NCBI GenBank assembly: GCA_900538475.1
Contig: UPYT01000006.1
Coordinates: 1-64,000, forward strand
Origin: an uncultured Clostridium sp.
Lineage (GTDB): Bacteria > Bacillota > Clostridia > Lachnospirales > Lachnospiraceae
DNA length: 64,000 nt
Direction of reading: 5' to 3'
The translations under genes were made by a program, and so were the position numbers. Position 1 is the first letter of the stretch; each line of letters starts with the position of its first letter. Below the pieces are notes generated by a model. That model did not search any database. It was not told the DNA's origin and saw nothing but the letters and a program-made list of their open reading frames with translations. Shown in pieces: positions 51,666 through 60,720 of the stretch.

Positions 51666-52496
51666 ATGAAAGAATCGAAGATAAGCATAAAGTCGATATG
51701 CCTCTATGGCCTTCTTTTGCTTTTAAGCATCACCATTCTTCTTCCGTTTTTATGGATGGTGTCATCCTCTCTGAAAACAAGTCAGGAGGTGTTTTCTGTG
51801 CCAATGAAATGGCTGCCGGAAAATCCTGTATGGAAGAACTTTCAGGAGATTTGGACAAAAATTCCGCTGCTGCTGTTTTTTAAGAACAGCTTTAAGCTGG
51901 CAATTATCATTACTGCTCTGCAGGTTCTCACCAGCAGCTTTGCAGCATATCCCTTTGCAAAAATGAAATTTCCTGGCAAAGACCTGATTTTTCTGTGTTA
52001 CATTGCAACCATTGCTGTTCCTTGGCAGGTTTATATGGTTCCTCAATTTATCCTGATCCGGAAAATGCAGCTGGCAGATACGCATTTGTCCCTGATTCTG
52101 ATGCAGGCATTTACGGCGTTTGGAGTATTCTTAATGAGACAGTCCTACCTGTCGGTACCGAATGAGCTTTCGGAGGCAGCACGTATTGATGGACTGAGCG
52201 AATTTGGAATCTACCGGAAGGTGATGCTTCCGCTTTCAAAATCGGCCATTGCAACTTTGATTATCTTCAGCTTTGTCAATGTCTGGAACGACTACATGGG
52301 ACCAATGATTTACCTGAACTCCACAGAATTGAAAACCATTCAGCTTGGACTTCGTATGTTTATTACCCAGTATTCTGCAGATTACAACCTGATTATGGCA
52401 GCAGCACTGATTTCATTAATCCCAGTAGGGGTTCTGTTTTTAAGTATGCAGCGATTCTTTATCGAGGGCGTGGCAACCAGTGGTTTGAAGGGTTGA
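51666..52496 (+). CDS. Sugar ABC transporter permease (MalG/UgpE type)
   Basis: The start at 51666 follows AAAGGGGA. The 276-residue protein has six helices and the EAA loop EAARIDGLSEFGIYRKVMLPL (about 182-202), and ends GVATSGLKG as MalG-type permeases do. It pairs with the preceding permease to form the channel. Its stop codon directly abuts the stop of the convergent yesN-like gene: TGA and TCA together read TGATCA, with no intergenic base. There is therefore no room for a separate terminator between them. Confidence 0.92.
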   Translation: MKESKISIKSICLYGLLLLLSITILLPFLWMVSSSLKTSQEVFSVPMKWLPENPVWKNFQEIWTKIPLLLFFKNSFKLAIIITALQVLTSSFAAYPFAKMKFPGKDLIFLCYIATIAVPWQVYMVPQFILIRKMQLADTHLSLILMQAFTAFGVFLMRQSYLSVPNELSEAARIDGLSEFGIYRKVMLPLSKSAIATLIIFSFVNVWNDYMGPMIYLNSTELKTIQLGLRMFITQYSADYNLIMAAALISLIPVGVLFLSMQRFFIEGVATSGLKG

Positions 52497-54041
52497 TCAA
52501 TTGCGAGCGATAAATTCGCTGGGAGTCATTTGAGCAATTTTTTTAAAAACTTTGCTGAAATAGTAGGGATCGTCGTATCCCAGCATGCTGGAAACTTCAT
52601 AAATCCGATTATTATCTTTTAGAAGAAGCGATTTCGCTTCTTCTATTTTCACTTCGGCAACATAATCAGAAAAAGATTGTTGGGTCACTTTCTTAAAAAT
52701 CCGGCTCAGATAGCTTGGAGTAATTTCCAGGACAGAGGCTACTTCATTCAGTGTGATTTTCTGAAAACGGTTCTGATAAATATATTCCCGGGCTTTTTTT
52801 ACCTTGTAGCGATAGATTTCAGTCATATATTGATGGCTGTAGTGTTCAATGCCCTGAGACAGATGAAGAAGCCAGGAAATCATATCTTCCTTTCCCACAG
52901 GATCAAATTGAGAGGGGGAGGAATATTCTTTACCAAACCAGGAAACGAAAAACTCTCTGCTTTTCGGATCAAAGCTGTAAAGACGGGAGATCAGTAAAAA
53001 ACAGATCTGGCGGGCATCTTCCAAATTGACATTGCTCTGAGTCATGAATTTTTGTACCTGAAGCATCAGGTTTTCAGCAGCTTCAAAAAAAACACTTTCC
53101 GTATTCAGCAGATTCAGCTGTTTTTTCAGGGAATCAGCATTTAAAAGATTCGTATAGAAATGAATCGGTGTGTCAATGCCATTGACCTGAAAGGTAAGGC
53201 TTTCCATTGCTTCTTCACGGGCTGCAGGCAGGTGAATCAGATTGCGGTGGGGCGGGCTGATCCCGATCAAAAACTGACGGTTCAGATAGCGTTTCGCGTT
53301 GCTGAGGATATTGCAGCATTTATTTTGCAGCTCCTCTGTACTCATAGAATCCCGGTATTCTATATAGAGTGCCATGGTATCTTGATTTAGGTGGTGAACG
53401 GAAATATCAGTGCTTTCCGGGAACTGTTCCATACAGAGGTTATCCAGAAAATTCTGAGGAAAATCATTGTCAGAGGACAGAGAGGTTTCCTGACCGGATA
53501 TGCTGAAATATAAAATACGATAAAAACAGTTATCACTGAGTGCAAAATTTTCCGGAAGCTGCTGTGTGTAAATACTTTTATCAGGCTTTTTTCGGATAAG
53601 CTCCCGGATAAAGCCTTTTTTGAAGTCTTTGGCGGGAGAGGATGGAGTCTGGTATTCTGGACGTTTTCGAATCATGGACTGGGCTGACTGAATCAGAGAA
53701 ATCAGTTCATTTTCCTCAAGATTCAGCTTAATGAGATAGTCAATGGCGCCAAGCCGCATGGCAGAGCGAACCAGATCAAAATCATTATAGCCGCTCAGTA
53801 TAATGAAAATAGGATGATCGGGCTCTCGAACAGCTTCTTCTATCATTTGAAGTCCATCCATTTTTGGCATTTTAATATCGGTAAAAACAATATCGGGGCG
53901 ATGAAGTCTGATTTTTTCAAGTCCGTCTTCGCCATTTGATGCCTGATCCACCAGGAAGCAGTCCAAACGCTCCCACGGGATCATGCTTTCCAGGCCGCGG
54001 CGGATCAGTGCCTCATCATCTACAATTAGGATACTGGTCAT
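52497..54041 (-). CDS. YesN-type response regulator with AraC DNA-binding domain
   Basis: The 514-residue protein has an N-terminal receiver domain (ILIVDDEALIRRGLESM, phospho-acceptor Asp55 in FTDIKMPKMDG, then SGYNDFDLVRSAMRLGAIDYLIK), a middle region of about 270 residues, and two C-terminal AraC helix-turn-helices (ITLNEVASVLEITPSYLSRIFKKVTQQSF; IYEVSSMLGYDDPYYFSKVFKK). It should activate the neighbouring transporter and GH88 genes on sensing a glycan. It overlaps the kinase gene by 4 bp. An AGGAG-type site precedes it. Confidence 0.92.
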   Translation of the reverse strand: MTSILIVDDEALIRRGLESMIPWERLDCFLVDQASNGEDGLEKIRLHRPDIVFTDIKMPKMDGLQMIEEAVREPDHPIFIILSGYNDFDLVRSAMRLGAIDYLIKLNLEENELISLIQSAQSMIRKRPEYQTPSSPAKDFKKGFIRELIRKKPDKSIYTQQLPENFALSDNCFYRILYFSISGQETSLSSDNDFPQNFLDNLCMEQFPESTDISVHHLNQDTMALYIEYRDSMSTEELQNKCCNILSNAKRYLNRQFLIGISPPHRNLIHLPAAREEAMESLTFQVNGIDTPIHFYTNLLNADSLKKQLNLLNTESVFFEAAENLMLQVQKFMTQSNVNLEDARQICFLLISRLYSFDPKSREFFVSWFGKEYSSPSQFDPVGKEDMISWLLHLSQGIEHYSHQYMTEIYRYKVKKAREYIYQNRFQKITLNEVASVLEITPSYLSRIFKKVTQQSFSDYVAEVKIEEAKSLLLKDNNRIYEVSSMLGYDDPYYFSKVFKKIAQMTPSEFIARN

Positions 54042-55825
54042 AGGGAGGAGCTCCTTTCATAGGGAATACAGATTAAAACATCGGTATAGAGTCCAGGTTC
54101 ACTGGTAATGGTGATTCCGTAGTTCTTACCATAGGTTATTTTGATTCTCTGGTTAATGTTGTGAACACCAATTCCGTTCAATCCTCGTTTATTCCTTGGA
54201 TTCTCATGGGGATGCAAAAGTATATAAATCTGATCTGGTGTCATACCGATACCATGATCGACAATGTGAATATGGATATCTTCGTCTGTCCGGTTCAGAT
54301 AAATATCAATCGTCCCGCCATCCTCACCTTTTGGTTCGATTCCGTGGAAAATGGCGTTTTCTACAATGGGCTGCAGAAGAAATTTCAGGATCGAGGCCTG
54401 GGTGATGGTTGGATCTCCAATGTGATAGTTAACCTTTAACTGACCATTGTACTTGATATCCTGGATCAGCACATAATCATCCAGAAGAGACATTTCTTCG
54501 TAAATGGATATTTTGTCAGAGCCCTTGGAAATATTCTGGAGAAGACGCCCCAGAGCAGCGGTCATATCACGGATAGTATCTGCATGCTGAAGCGAGGCCA
54601 TCCATTTGATGGTATTCAGGGTATTATAAAGAAAATGAGGATTAATTTGATTCTGAAGAACACGGAATTCCAGTTCTTTTTTAATCTCTGCCTCTTCTTT
54701 TTGTTTTTCCATCAGCTCATGAATTTCTCGTTCCATGTTGTTAATGGACTCTGCGATGCTCTGAAATTCATCATCGCATGATAGTGTCAGAGAGCCTTTG
54801 AAGTCACCCTTGGAAACATTTTTGATATAGTTGTTGATCGTGTTAATCGGGCGTGTTAATACATTGCGCAGGTATATAGTAATGCAGAAAACCAGTATGA
54901 CGGAAAAAAGGATCAGCGCAGCAGAAAGCCGGAAGCTCTCCTCTTTTTCTTTTAAAAATGAATTCAGAGGGGTTTCCTGTATTTCGATGAGATGGCTGTC
55001 TGGAACACGATAGTAGTGGACTATGGTTGGTGTTTCAGAATGGAAATTCATAAAGTGCCCAAGAGACTCGGAGGTATTTAAAATTTTCTGAATGATGGGA
55101 TTGCTTGCCATATCTGTTCCAAGCCATGCAGGATCAGTATGTCCGATGCACTGCCCCTCCTGATTAATCAGGTAGATATTCTGATTGTTGGATCCGTTTA
55201 CCAGGCTTTGCGAATACATATCATTTCGAAATGCAATCAGGCACCATCCAACAGGAGTTCCGGTCAGATCGTTATAAATTCGGCTGCTGACTGGAAAAAT
55301 ATAAGTATCTTTGATATAGACATCCTTACTGAGTGTGAGGCGTTCCGGACTGCTGTGTTCATAGGTTTCTGCCCATTTGGCATCGCGGATAGCCTTTTCG
55401 TCTAAAAGGGACATACCGTTTCCAATCTGGAAGGAGGATCCGTTGTCTTCCAGGATCAAGATTTTAAAAATATTGCTTTCGATATTGGCATTGACAGCGT
55501 ATTCCATAGCGTAGGAGCTGAACTGGATTATATCCAGCTGTTTTTCGTAGATTTTGGAATAATCGGAGGTCAGAATATTCTGAAGCTGGCGGTTATAGGT
55601 AATCCACCCTAAGAGCTGATCTGCAATTTCTTTCTGCCTCTGAATATTAAAGCTGGTATAGCGAAGCCGGTCGATGCTGGCGGATTCGATATCTTTGGTG
55701 ATACGGACATCCAGAATATACTGGTAAAATACGGAAATGGTGGCCAGCGGAAGAAGTCCGACAGCAAGCAGGGATACTAAAAGTTTTATTTTGAAGCTAT
55801 GTAGAGAAAAGGGTAAATGTTTCAT
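54038..55825 (-). CDS. YesM-type sensor histidine kinase
   Basis: I use ATG 55825, preceded by GGAGA; an ATG four codons earlier is possible. The 595-residue protein has a membrane helix (about 12-32), a large extracellular sensor region (about 33-297, Cache-like), a second helix (about 300-320), a HAMP domain, and the His_kinase domain with His397 in NPHFLYNTLN. An ATPase domain with VENAIFHGI and the GIGVHNINQRI box ends it. It probably senses the solute, perhaps via the binding protein, and phosphorylates the YesN-like regulator. It has a consensus promoter at 55877-55905. Confidence 0.92.
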   Translation of the reverse strand: MKHLPFSLHSFKIKLLVSLLAVGLLPLATISVFYQYILDVRITKDIESASIDRLRYTSFNIQRQKEIADQLLGWITYNRQLQNILTSDYSKIYEKQLDIIQFSSYAMEYAVNANIESNIFKILILEDNGSSFQIGNGMSLLDEKAIRDAKWAETYEHSSPERLTLSKDVYIKDTYIFPVSSRIYNDLTGTPVGWCLIAFRNDMYSQSLVNGSNNQNIYLINQEGQCIGHTDPAWLGTDMASNPIIQKILNTSESLGHFMNFHSETPTIVHYYRVPDSHLIEIQETPLNSFLKEKEESFRLSAALILFSVILVFCITIYLRNVLTRPINTINNYIKNVSKGDFKGSLTLSCDDEFQSIAESINNMEREIHELMEKQKEEAEIKKELEFRVLQNQINPHFLYNTLNTIKWMASLQHADTIRDMTAALGRLLQNISKGSDKISIYEEMSLLDDYVLIQDIKYNGQLKVNYHIGDPTITQASILKFLLQPIVENAIFHGIEPKGEDGGTIDIYLNRTDEDIHIHIVDHGIGMTPDQIYILLHPHENPRNKRGLNGIGVHNINQRIKITYGKNYGITITSEPGLYTDVLICIPYERSSSL

Positions 55826-55876
55826 GACGATCTCCATAATTTATGATAAACTACAACAGTATAGTTGCATAACACA

Positions 55877-55905
55877 ATTTTAACATAATTTATAAAGAGT
55901 GTCAA
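55877..55905 (-). promoter_or_regulatory. Consensus promoter for the YesM/YesN operon
   Basis: On the minus strand, TTGACA (55905-55900), a 17-bp spacer and TAAAAT (55882-55877). It is much closer to consensus than the promoters of the genes it is thought to control, as expected for constitutively made sensors. Confidence 0.75.
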
Positions 55906-55961
55906 AAAAGCATGGATACCTGTAAATCGATTGAAAAATAAGTATATAAAAGGAGAAAAAA

Positions 55962-56921
55962 ATGACAAAATTTAAAGATATGAAATTTGTTATAGGAGTA
56001 GACAGCGGAGGTACTCATTATCGCATCAAGGCTTGTGATTTATCCGGAAAATGCCTTGGATATACAGAAGGAGCTCCTGCAAATCATCATTATCTGAATC
56101 CGGAGGAAATGAAACTGAGAATTGAGAGTAGCCTTACAGATTGTCTGGGACAGTTTGGAGGCAGAATAGAGAATTTATGCATGCTGGTCTGTGGAACTAC
56201 GGGAATTGACAGCAAGGAAGACTACAGACGGCTGATGGAACTCTATACCGGAATTGGAGGCAGCAGCTGTCCTGTAATTTTAATGAATGATGCAGAACTG
56301 GCCCACTATACGGTGACAGGAGGAGAAGGAGTTCTTCTGATTTCGGGAACCGGTTCGATTGTGACGGGAAAAAATAAGAACGGGAAAACCGCACGTGCAG
56401 GAGGATGGCCGCTGGCCATTCTGGGAGATGAGGGTTCTGGCACCTGGGTGACAAAAATGGCTCTGCGTCATGTGGGAAGGTGGCTGGACGAGGCGGTAGA
56501 AAAAACAGTGATGACAGAGCGAATCTGTGATCTTCTGGGAATCCGGGAGAGAGAGGATTTGATCGCCATGGCTCTTGAGAGCGGAATCAATCCGGCTAAT
56601 CTTCCGCAGCTGGGGAAACTTGTGAATGAGGCGGCAGAGGAAGGGGATCCGTATGCAAAGGAAATCCTGGCTGAGGCAGCACATCATCTGGCGGCACTGA
56701 TTCGCGATATTGGATATGCATTGGATTTAAAAGAGACAGAACCAGATTTTAAGCTGGGCCTTTGGGGAAGCTGCATTTTAAAATCTCCGCAGATTTTTGA
56801 AGAACTAAAAAACGAAATTTCAAGAGATTTTCCGGATGCCAGAATCTGTCTGCCGGAAAAGGAGGCTATTGATGGTGCAGTAGAACTCGCATTGTCCAGA
56901 TATATGACAGAAAATATGTAA
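55962..56921 (+). CDS. BadF/BadG-type ATPase, probable N-acetylglucosamine kinase
   Basis: The 319-residue protein has the ASKHA fold: phosphate-1 loop FVIGVDSGGTHYRIKACD (about 9-26), LISGTGSIVTGKN (about 126-138) and GDEGSGTWV (about 152-160). This is the BadF/BcrA group that includes N-acetylglucosamine kinases such as human NAGK. Its place beside a GH88 locus suggests it phosphorylates an amino sugar released from a uronide-amino-sugar oligosaccharide, as from glycosaminoglycans; that substrate is inference. AAGGAG precedes the ATG. The Ogg gene follows by 50 bp without a terminator. Confidence 0.84.
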   Translation: MTKFKDMKFVIGVDSGGTHYRIKACDLSGKCLGYTEGAPANHHYLNPEEMKLRIESSLTDCLGQFGGRIENLCMLVCGTTGIDSKEDYRRLMELYTGIGGSSCPVILMNDAELAHYTVTGGEGVLLISGTGSIVTGKNKNGKTARAGGWPLAILGDEGSGTWVTKMALRHVGRWLDEAVEKTVMTERICDLLGIREREDLIAMALESGINPANLPQLGKLVNEAAEEGDPYAKEILAEAAHHLAALIRDIGYALDLKETEPDFKLGLWGSCILKSPQIFEELKNEISRDFPDARICLPEKEAIDGAVELALSRYMTENM

Positions 56922-56971
56922 GAAATCTGATACGAATTTTCTGGAAAGGCCCAGAAAGGAGAAAATAAAAT

Positions 56972-57778
56972 ATGGTAGAACAACAGGTGGCCAACCTGTC
57001 CTTTGCCCAGATTTGCCGTTCCGGTCAGTGCTTTCGCATGAGAGAATATCGGAAAGGCGTTTTTGAGGTGATTGCAGGGAATCGGCGTCTGGAGGTAAGT
57101 CAGGATGGAGAATGGTGCAGGTTTGACTGTGAACAGGAGGAATTTGATAATTTCTGGAGGGATTATTTTGATCTGGACACGGATTACAGCCAGTACCTGG
57201 AACGGATCAATCCCAGGGATATTTATCTGGTTCAGGCTGCGGAGGTTGGATGGGGCATTCGGATTCTGCATCAGGATTTGTGGGAAATGATTGTGACATT
57301 TCTTATTTCTCAGCAGAACAATATTACAAGAATCCGCCGATGTGTGGAAAACATCTGTGAAAAATATGGACAGCGGTGTGAGGATGAAAATGGCATTGTG
57401 TATTATGGATTTCCAGAGCCTCAGGCCCTGGCAGGGCTGGAAGAGGATGCACTGATGGAGTGCAATCTGGGATATCGGAGCAAATATGTGGTGCGGACTG
57501 CGAAAATGATTGCTTCAGGAGAATTTGATCTGGAGGCAGTGAAACATATGTCGTATTCTAAGGCGAAGCCCTGCCTGATGACTCTGTTTGGTGTAGGGGA
57601 AAAGGTAGCGGACTGTATTTGTTTGTTTGCCCTTCACCAACTGCAGGCATTTCCTGTGGATACCCATATTCGCCAGGTTCTGGATGCCCATTATAAAAGA
57701 GGGTTTCCCAACCGAAGATACCGGGGAATTCAAGGGGTAATGCAGCAGTATATTTTTTATTTCGAGCTGGAAAAATAA
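56972..57778 (+). CDS. 8-oxoguanine DNA glycosylase (Ogg-type, HhH-GPD)
   Basis: The 268-residue protein resembles the clostridial 8-oxoguanine glycosylase/lyase. It has an N-terminal OGG-like beta domain (about 1-95), the SQQNNITRIRRCVE helix, the helix-hairpin-helix LFGVGEKVADCI with catalytic Lys211, and Asp230 in FPVDTHIRQV. It removes 8-oxoG and cuts the strand. With MutY at 33608 it covers two arms of the GO repair system. It lies after the kinase gene and is probably read through from it. Confidence 0.88.
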   Translation: MVEQQVANLSFAQICRSGQCFRMREYRKGVFEVIAGNRRLEVSQDGEWCRFDCEQEEFDNFWRDYFDLDTDYSQYLERINPRDIYLVQAAEVGWGIRILHQDLWEMIVTFLISQQNNITRIRRCVENICEKYGQRCEDENGIVYYGFPEPQALAGLEEDALMECNLGYRSKYVVRTAKMIASGEFDLEAVKHMSYSKAKPCLMTLFGVGEKVADCICLFALHQLQAFPVDTHIRQVLDAHYKRGFPNRRYRGIQGVMQQYIFYFELEK

Positions 57779-57807
57779 TTGTGTTTTACACTGTGATATG
57801 GTAAACT
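57779..57807 (+). promoter_or_regulatory. Candidate promoter for the esterase/ATP-grasp operon
   Basis: TTGTGT (57779-57784), a 17-bp spacer and TAAACT (57802-57807). Both boxes are imperfect. Confidence 0.4.
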
Positions 57808-57865
57808 GAAGAAACGATAAAGTAAGAAAACTGGAAACGATTAAGAAGAAAAGGGAAGAGACATC

Positions 57866-58633
57866 ATGGTTTTAAAATGGCAGGTTAGGCTTCCAGAGCT
57901 TGCGGGAGAAAGGCTGCGCAGTGCGTATGTGTATCTTCCAGAATCTTATGGATGGGATGAGTGCCGGAGATATCCGGTGCTGTATATGTTTGATGGGCAC
58001 AATGTTTTTTTTGATCAGGATGCCACCTATGGAAAAAGCTGGGGGATGAAGGAATATCTGGATCAAACCCAGACCCAGCTGATTGTGGCGGCAGTGGAGT
58101 GCAGCCACAGCCCGGACAACGGACGGCTTTCGGAGTATTCGCCTTATGATTTTGCAGATCCCCAGCTTGGACGGTTCCGAGGGCTGGGAAGAGAAACGAT
58201 GGAGTGGCTGATTCATGATTTTAAGTCGGAGATTGACAGACAGTACCGTACTTTGCCGGATAGGGAGCATACTTTTCTGGCAGGCAGCTCTATGGGCGGT
58301 CTGATGAGCCTTTACGGAGTCATGGAGTTTAATCATGTATTTTCCAGGGCAGGAGCCTTGTCGCCCTCTGTATGGGTGGCGCCTGGAAAGCTTTCTAAGC
58401 TGGCAAGAGAAGCAGAGCTGGGAAGGGATACTGTGATTTATACAGATTATGGTTCTGAGGAGGGAAGGCAGCGTCCGAAGGTTGCCGGACAGCTTTCTAA
58501 GCTGGCAAATATTTTGGAGAGCAGAGATGTGATGGTGACAAGGAGGATTGTTCCGGGAGGAACCCACTGTGAGGCATGCTGGGAACGACAGCTGCCCTTT
58601 TTGATTCCGACGCTGATGTACGGACTGGAGTAG
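57866..58633 (+). CDS. Esterase_D-like alpha/beta hydrolase (first of pair)
   Basis: The 255-residue protein has the alpha/beta-hydrolase fold of the esterase D / enterochelin-esterase group. It shows PVLYMFDGHNVFFD (about 37-50), then the nucleophile elbow GSSMGG with Ser142, ALSPSVWVA, and GGTHCEACW (about 235-243) with the probable catalytic His. No signal peptide is present, so it is cytoplasmic. It is the first gene of a compact three-gene unit. The substrate is not known; the family cuts esters of siderophores, S-formylglutathione or acylated sugars. Confidence 0.8.
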   Translation: MVLKWQVRLPELAGERLRSAYVYLPESYGWDECRRYPVLYMFDGHNVFFDQDATYGKSWGMKEYLDQTQTQLIVAAVECSHSPDNGRLSEYSPYDFADPQLGRFRGLGRETMEWLIHDFKSEIDRQYRTLPDREHTFLAGSSMGGLMSLYGVMEFNHVFSRAGALSPSVWVAPGKLSKLAREAELGRDTVIYTDYGSEEGRQRPKVAGQLSKLANILESRDVMVTRRIVPGGTHCEACWERQLPFLIPTLMYGLE

Positions 58634-58650
58634 CAGAAGGGAGGATATCT

Positions 58651-59403
58651 ATGGAAATGAATTATTACAAAATGTACAGTCCTGTTCTGGGACGGGATAT
58701 GGAGTGCAAGGTATATGGCCATAAGGGGCGGCCGGTGCTTTTTATTCCCTGTCAGGACGGCAGGTTCTATGATTTTGAGAACTTTCATATGACGAAAACA
58801 TGGGCACCCTGGATTGATACCGGACAGGTGATGATTTTTTCCATTGATACTCTGGATCAGGAAACCTGGTCCAATCAAAGCGGAGATCCTTACTGGCGGA
58901 TACGACGCTATGAACAGTGGCTTGATTATATTACAGATGAAATGGTTCCTTTTATGAGAAGCATGGTGAATGAGAGAAATGGCTGGAGCGGTTATCCTGG
59001 AATTATGGCAGCAGGCTGCAGCCTGGGAGCCACCCATGCAGCGAATCTTTATTTTAGAAGGCCGGATCTGTTTGACCGGCTGATGGCTCTCAGCGGTGTA
59101 TACTCGGCAGAATTTGGATTTGGTTCCTATATGGATGAGGTGGTTTATCGGAATTCTCCCATCCATTATCTGTCCAATATGCCGGAAAATCATCCATTTA
59201 TTGACCTTTACAACAGGAAAAAGGCCGTTATCTGTGTGGGGCAGGGACCATGGGAGCTGCCGGATTCTACCAGAAAGCTGGATGCCATTTTAAAATGGAA
59301 GCACATTGACGCCTGGGTGGACTACTGGGGCTATGACTGTTCCCATGACTGGCCCTGGTGGCATAAACAGACTGCGTACTTTGTTCCCTGGCTTTTGGGT
59401 TAG
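58651..59403 (+). CDS. Esterase-like alpha/beta hydrolase (second of pair)
   Basis: I use the ATG at 58651, with GGAGG in front, giving 250 residues. It is also an alpha/beta hydrolase but clearly diverged from its neighbour. It starts MNYYKMYSPVLGRDMECKVYG, with PVLFIPCQDGRFYDFENFHM, the elbow GCSLGA with Ser124, and YWGYDCSHDWPWWHKQ near the C-terminus, where the catalytic His should lie. It is 17 bp after the first esterase gene. Two different cytoplasmic hydrolases in one unit with an ATP-grasp enzyme is the notable point. The substrate is unknown. Confidence 0.78.
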   Translation: MEMNYYKMYSPVLGRDMECKVYGHKGRPVLFIPCQDGRFYDFENFHMTKTWAPWIDTGQVMIFSIDTLDQETWSNQSGDPYWRIRRYEQWLDYITDEMVPFMRSMVNERNGWSGYPGIMAAGCSLGATHAANLYFRRPDLFDRLMALSGVYSAEFGFGSYMDEVVYRNSPIHYLSNMPENHPFIDLYNRKKAVICVGQGPWELPDSTRKLDAILKWKHIDAWVDYWGYDCSHDWPWWHKQTAYFVPWLLG

Positions 59404-59455
59404 GGGCGAGGAGCATTTTAGGGAGTATGGATAAAAGGTGAGGAGGAGAAAGATT

Positions 59456-60652
59456 ATGAAAAATGTGGTGTTTATTTCCCCCAATTTTCCGACCAATTAC
59501 TGGCAATTCTGCCGGGAACTGAAAAAGAACGGTATGAATGTGCTTGGAATAGGAGATCAGCCTTATGAGGAGCTGAATCCGGAATTAAAGGAAAATCTTC
59601 ATGAATACTATAAGGTAAGTAATCTGGAAAATTATGATGAGGTCTATCGCGGGGTGGCATTTTTGATTTTCAAGTACGGCCCCATCGACTGGCTGGAGTC
59701 AAACAATGAATACTGGCTGGAGCGGGATGCCAGACTGCGGACAGCCTTTCACATTACCAGTGGCTTTCAGGAGGAGGATATTCCCCGGATCAAATACAAA
59801 TCTAAAATGAAGGAATATTATCGGAATGTGGGAATTTCCACAGCACGTTATTATTTGGTAGAGGATCGAGAGGGCTGCCTGGAATTTATCGATAAGGTAG
59901 GATATCCGGTTGTAGTAAAGCCGGACAATGGAGTAGGCGCTTCTCAGACTTATAAGCTGTCGTCAGACGAAGAACTGGATGATTTCCTGCAAAAGAAGAC
60001 GCCGGGAGTTTCTTACATTATGGAAGAGTTTGTATATGCAGAGGTAAATTCCTATGATGCGATTATTGATTCTCATGGAGAACCGCTGTTTGAGACCGGG
60101 AATGTAACACCGATGTCGATTATGGATATTGTTAATAATCAGGACAATTCTATTTACTATATTTTGAAGGAGCTTCCCAGCGATACCCGTCAGGCAGGAC
60201 GGGCCACAGTGAAAAGCTTTGGGGTGAAAAGCCGTTTTGTCCATTTCGAGTTTTTCCGTCTTCTTAGGGATCAGAAGGGACTGGGCACAAAGGGCAGTAT
60301 TATTGCGCTGGAGGTTAATATGCGTCCCTGCGGCGGATTTACTCCGGATATGATTGATTTTGCCCACAGCACCAATGTTTATAAAATCTGGGCTGATATG
60401 GTTGCTTTTGATAAAACGGAGATTGAGTCAGGGCCTCATGCTTATTGTGCTTATGCAGGGCGGAGGGATGGAAAGAAATTCCTTCTTAATGACAGCCAGG
60501 TGGCAGAGAAATATGGGAACCGGCTGAAGATGAACCAGAGGATTCCGGAGGTGTTAGCCGGAGCTATGGGAAATCAGATGTTTGTGGCGTTATTTGATAC
60601 AAAGGAAGAGATGGATTTGTTTTACAAGGATGTTCTAAGCTGCAGAGAATAA
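59456..60652 (+). CDS. ATP-grasp ligase of unknown substrate
   Basis: The ATG at 59456 follows GAGGAGG. The 398-residue protein starts with NVVFISPNFPTNYWQFC and a Rossmann-like pre-ATP-grasp domain. The ATP-grasp part has KYKSKMKEYYRNVGI, YPVVVKPDNGVGASQTYKL (about 149-167) and the metal motif ALEVNMRPCGGFTPDMIDFAHS (about 282-303). Such enzymes join a carboxylate to an amine or thiol using ATP. It is related to carbamoyl-phosphate-synthase-like and carnosine-synthase-like ligases, but I cannot assign the product. It ends the operon before a strong terminator. Confidence 0.8.
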   Translation: MKNVVFISPNFPTNYWQFCRELKKNGMNVLGIGDQPYEELNPELKENLHEYYKVSNLENYDEVYRGVAFLIFKYGPIDWLESNNEYWLERDARLRTAFHITSGFQEEDIPRIKYKSKMKEYYRNVGISTARYYLVEDREGCLEFIDKVGYPVVVKPDNGVGASQTYKLSSDEELDDFLQKKTPGVSYIMEEFVYAEVNSYDAIIDSHGEPLFETGNVTPMSIMDIVNNQDNSIYYILKELPSDTRQAGRATVKSFGVKSRFVHFEFFRLLRDQKGLGTKGSIIALEVNMRPCGGFTPDMIDFAHSTNVYKIWADMVAFDKTEIESGPHAYCAYAGRRDGKKFLLNDSQVAEKYGNRLKMNQRIPEVLAGAMGNQMFVALFDTKEEMDLFYKDVLSCRE

Positions 60653-60664
60653 AGGAAGAACAGG

Positions 60665-60720
60665 GCTGTCCAGACAGAAGCTGCCAGTTGAGCAGAGACT
60701 GTCTGGACAGCGTTTTTTTA
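60665..60720 (+). terminator. Rho-independent terminator after the ATP-grasp gene
   Basis: GCTGTCCAGACA pairs with TGTCTGGACAGC (12 bp) around a loop of about 23 bases, followed by G and seven T residues. Confidence 0.9.
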
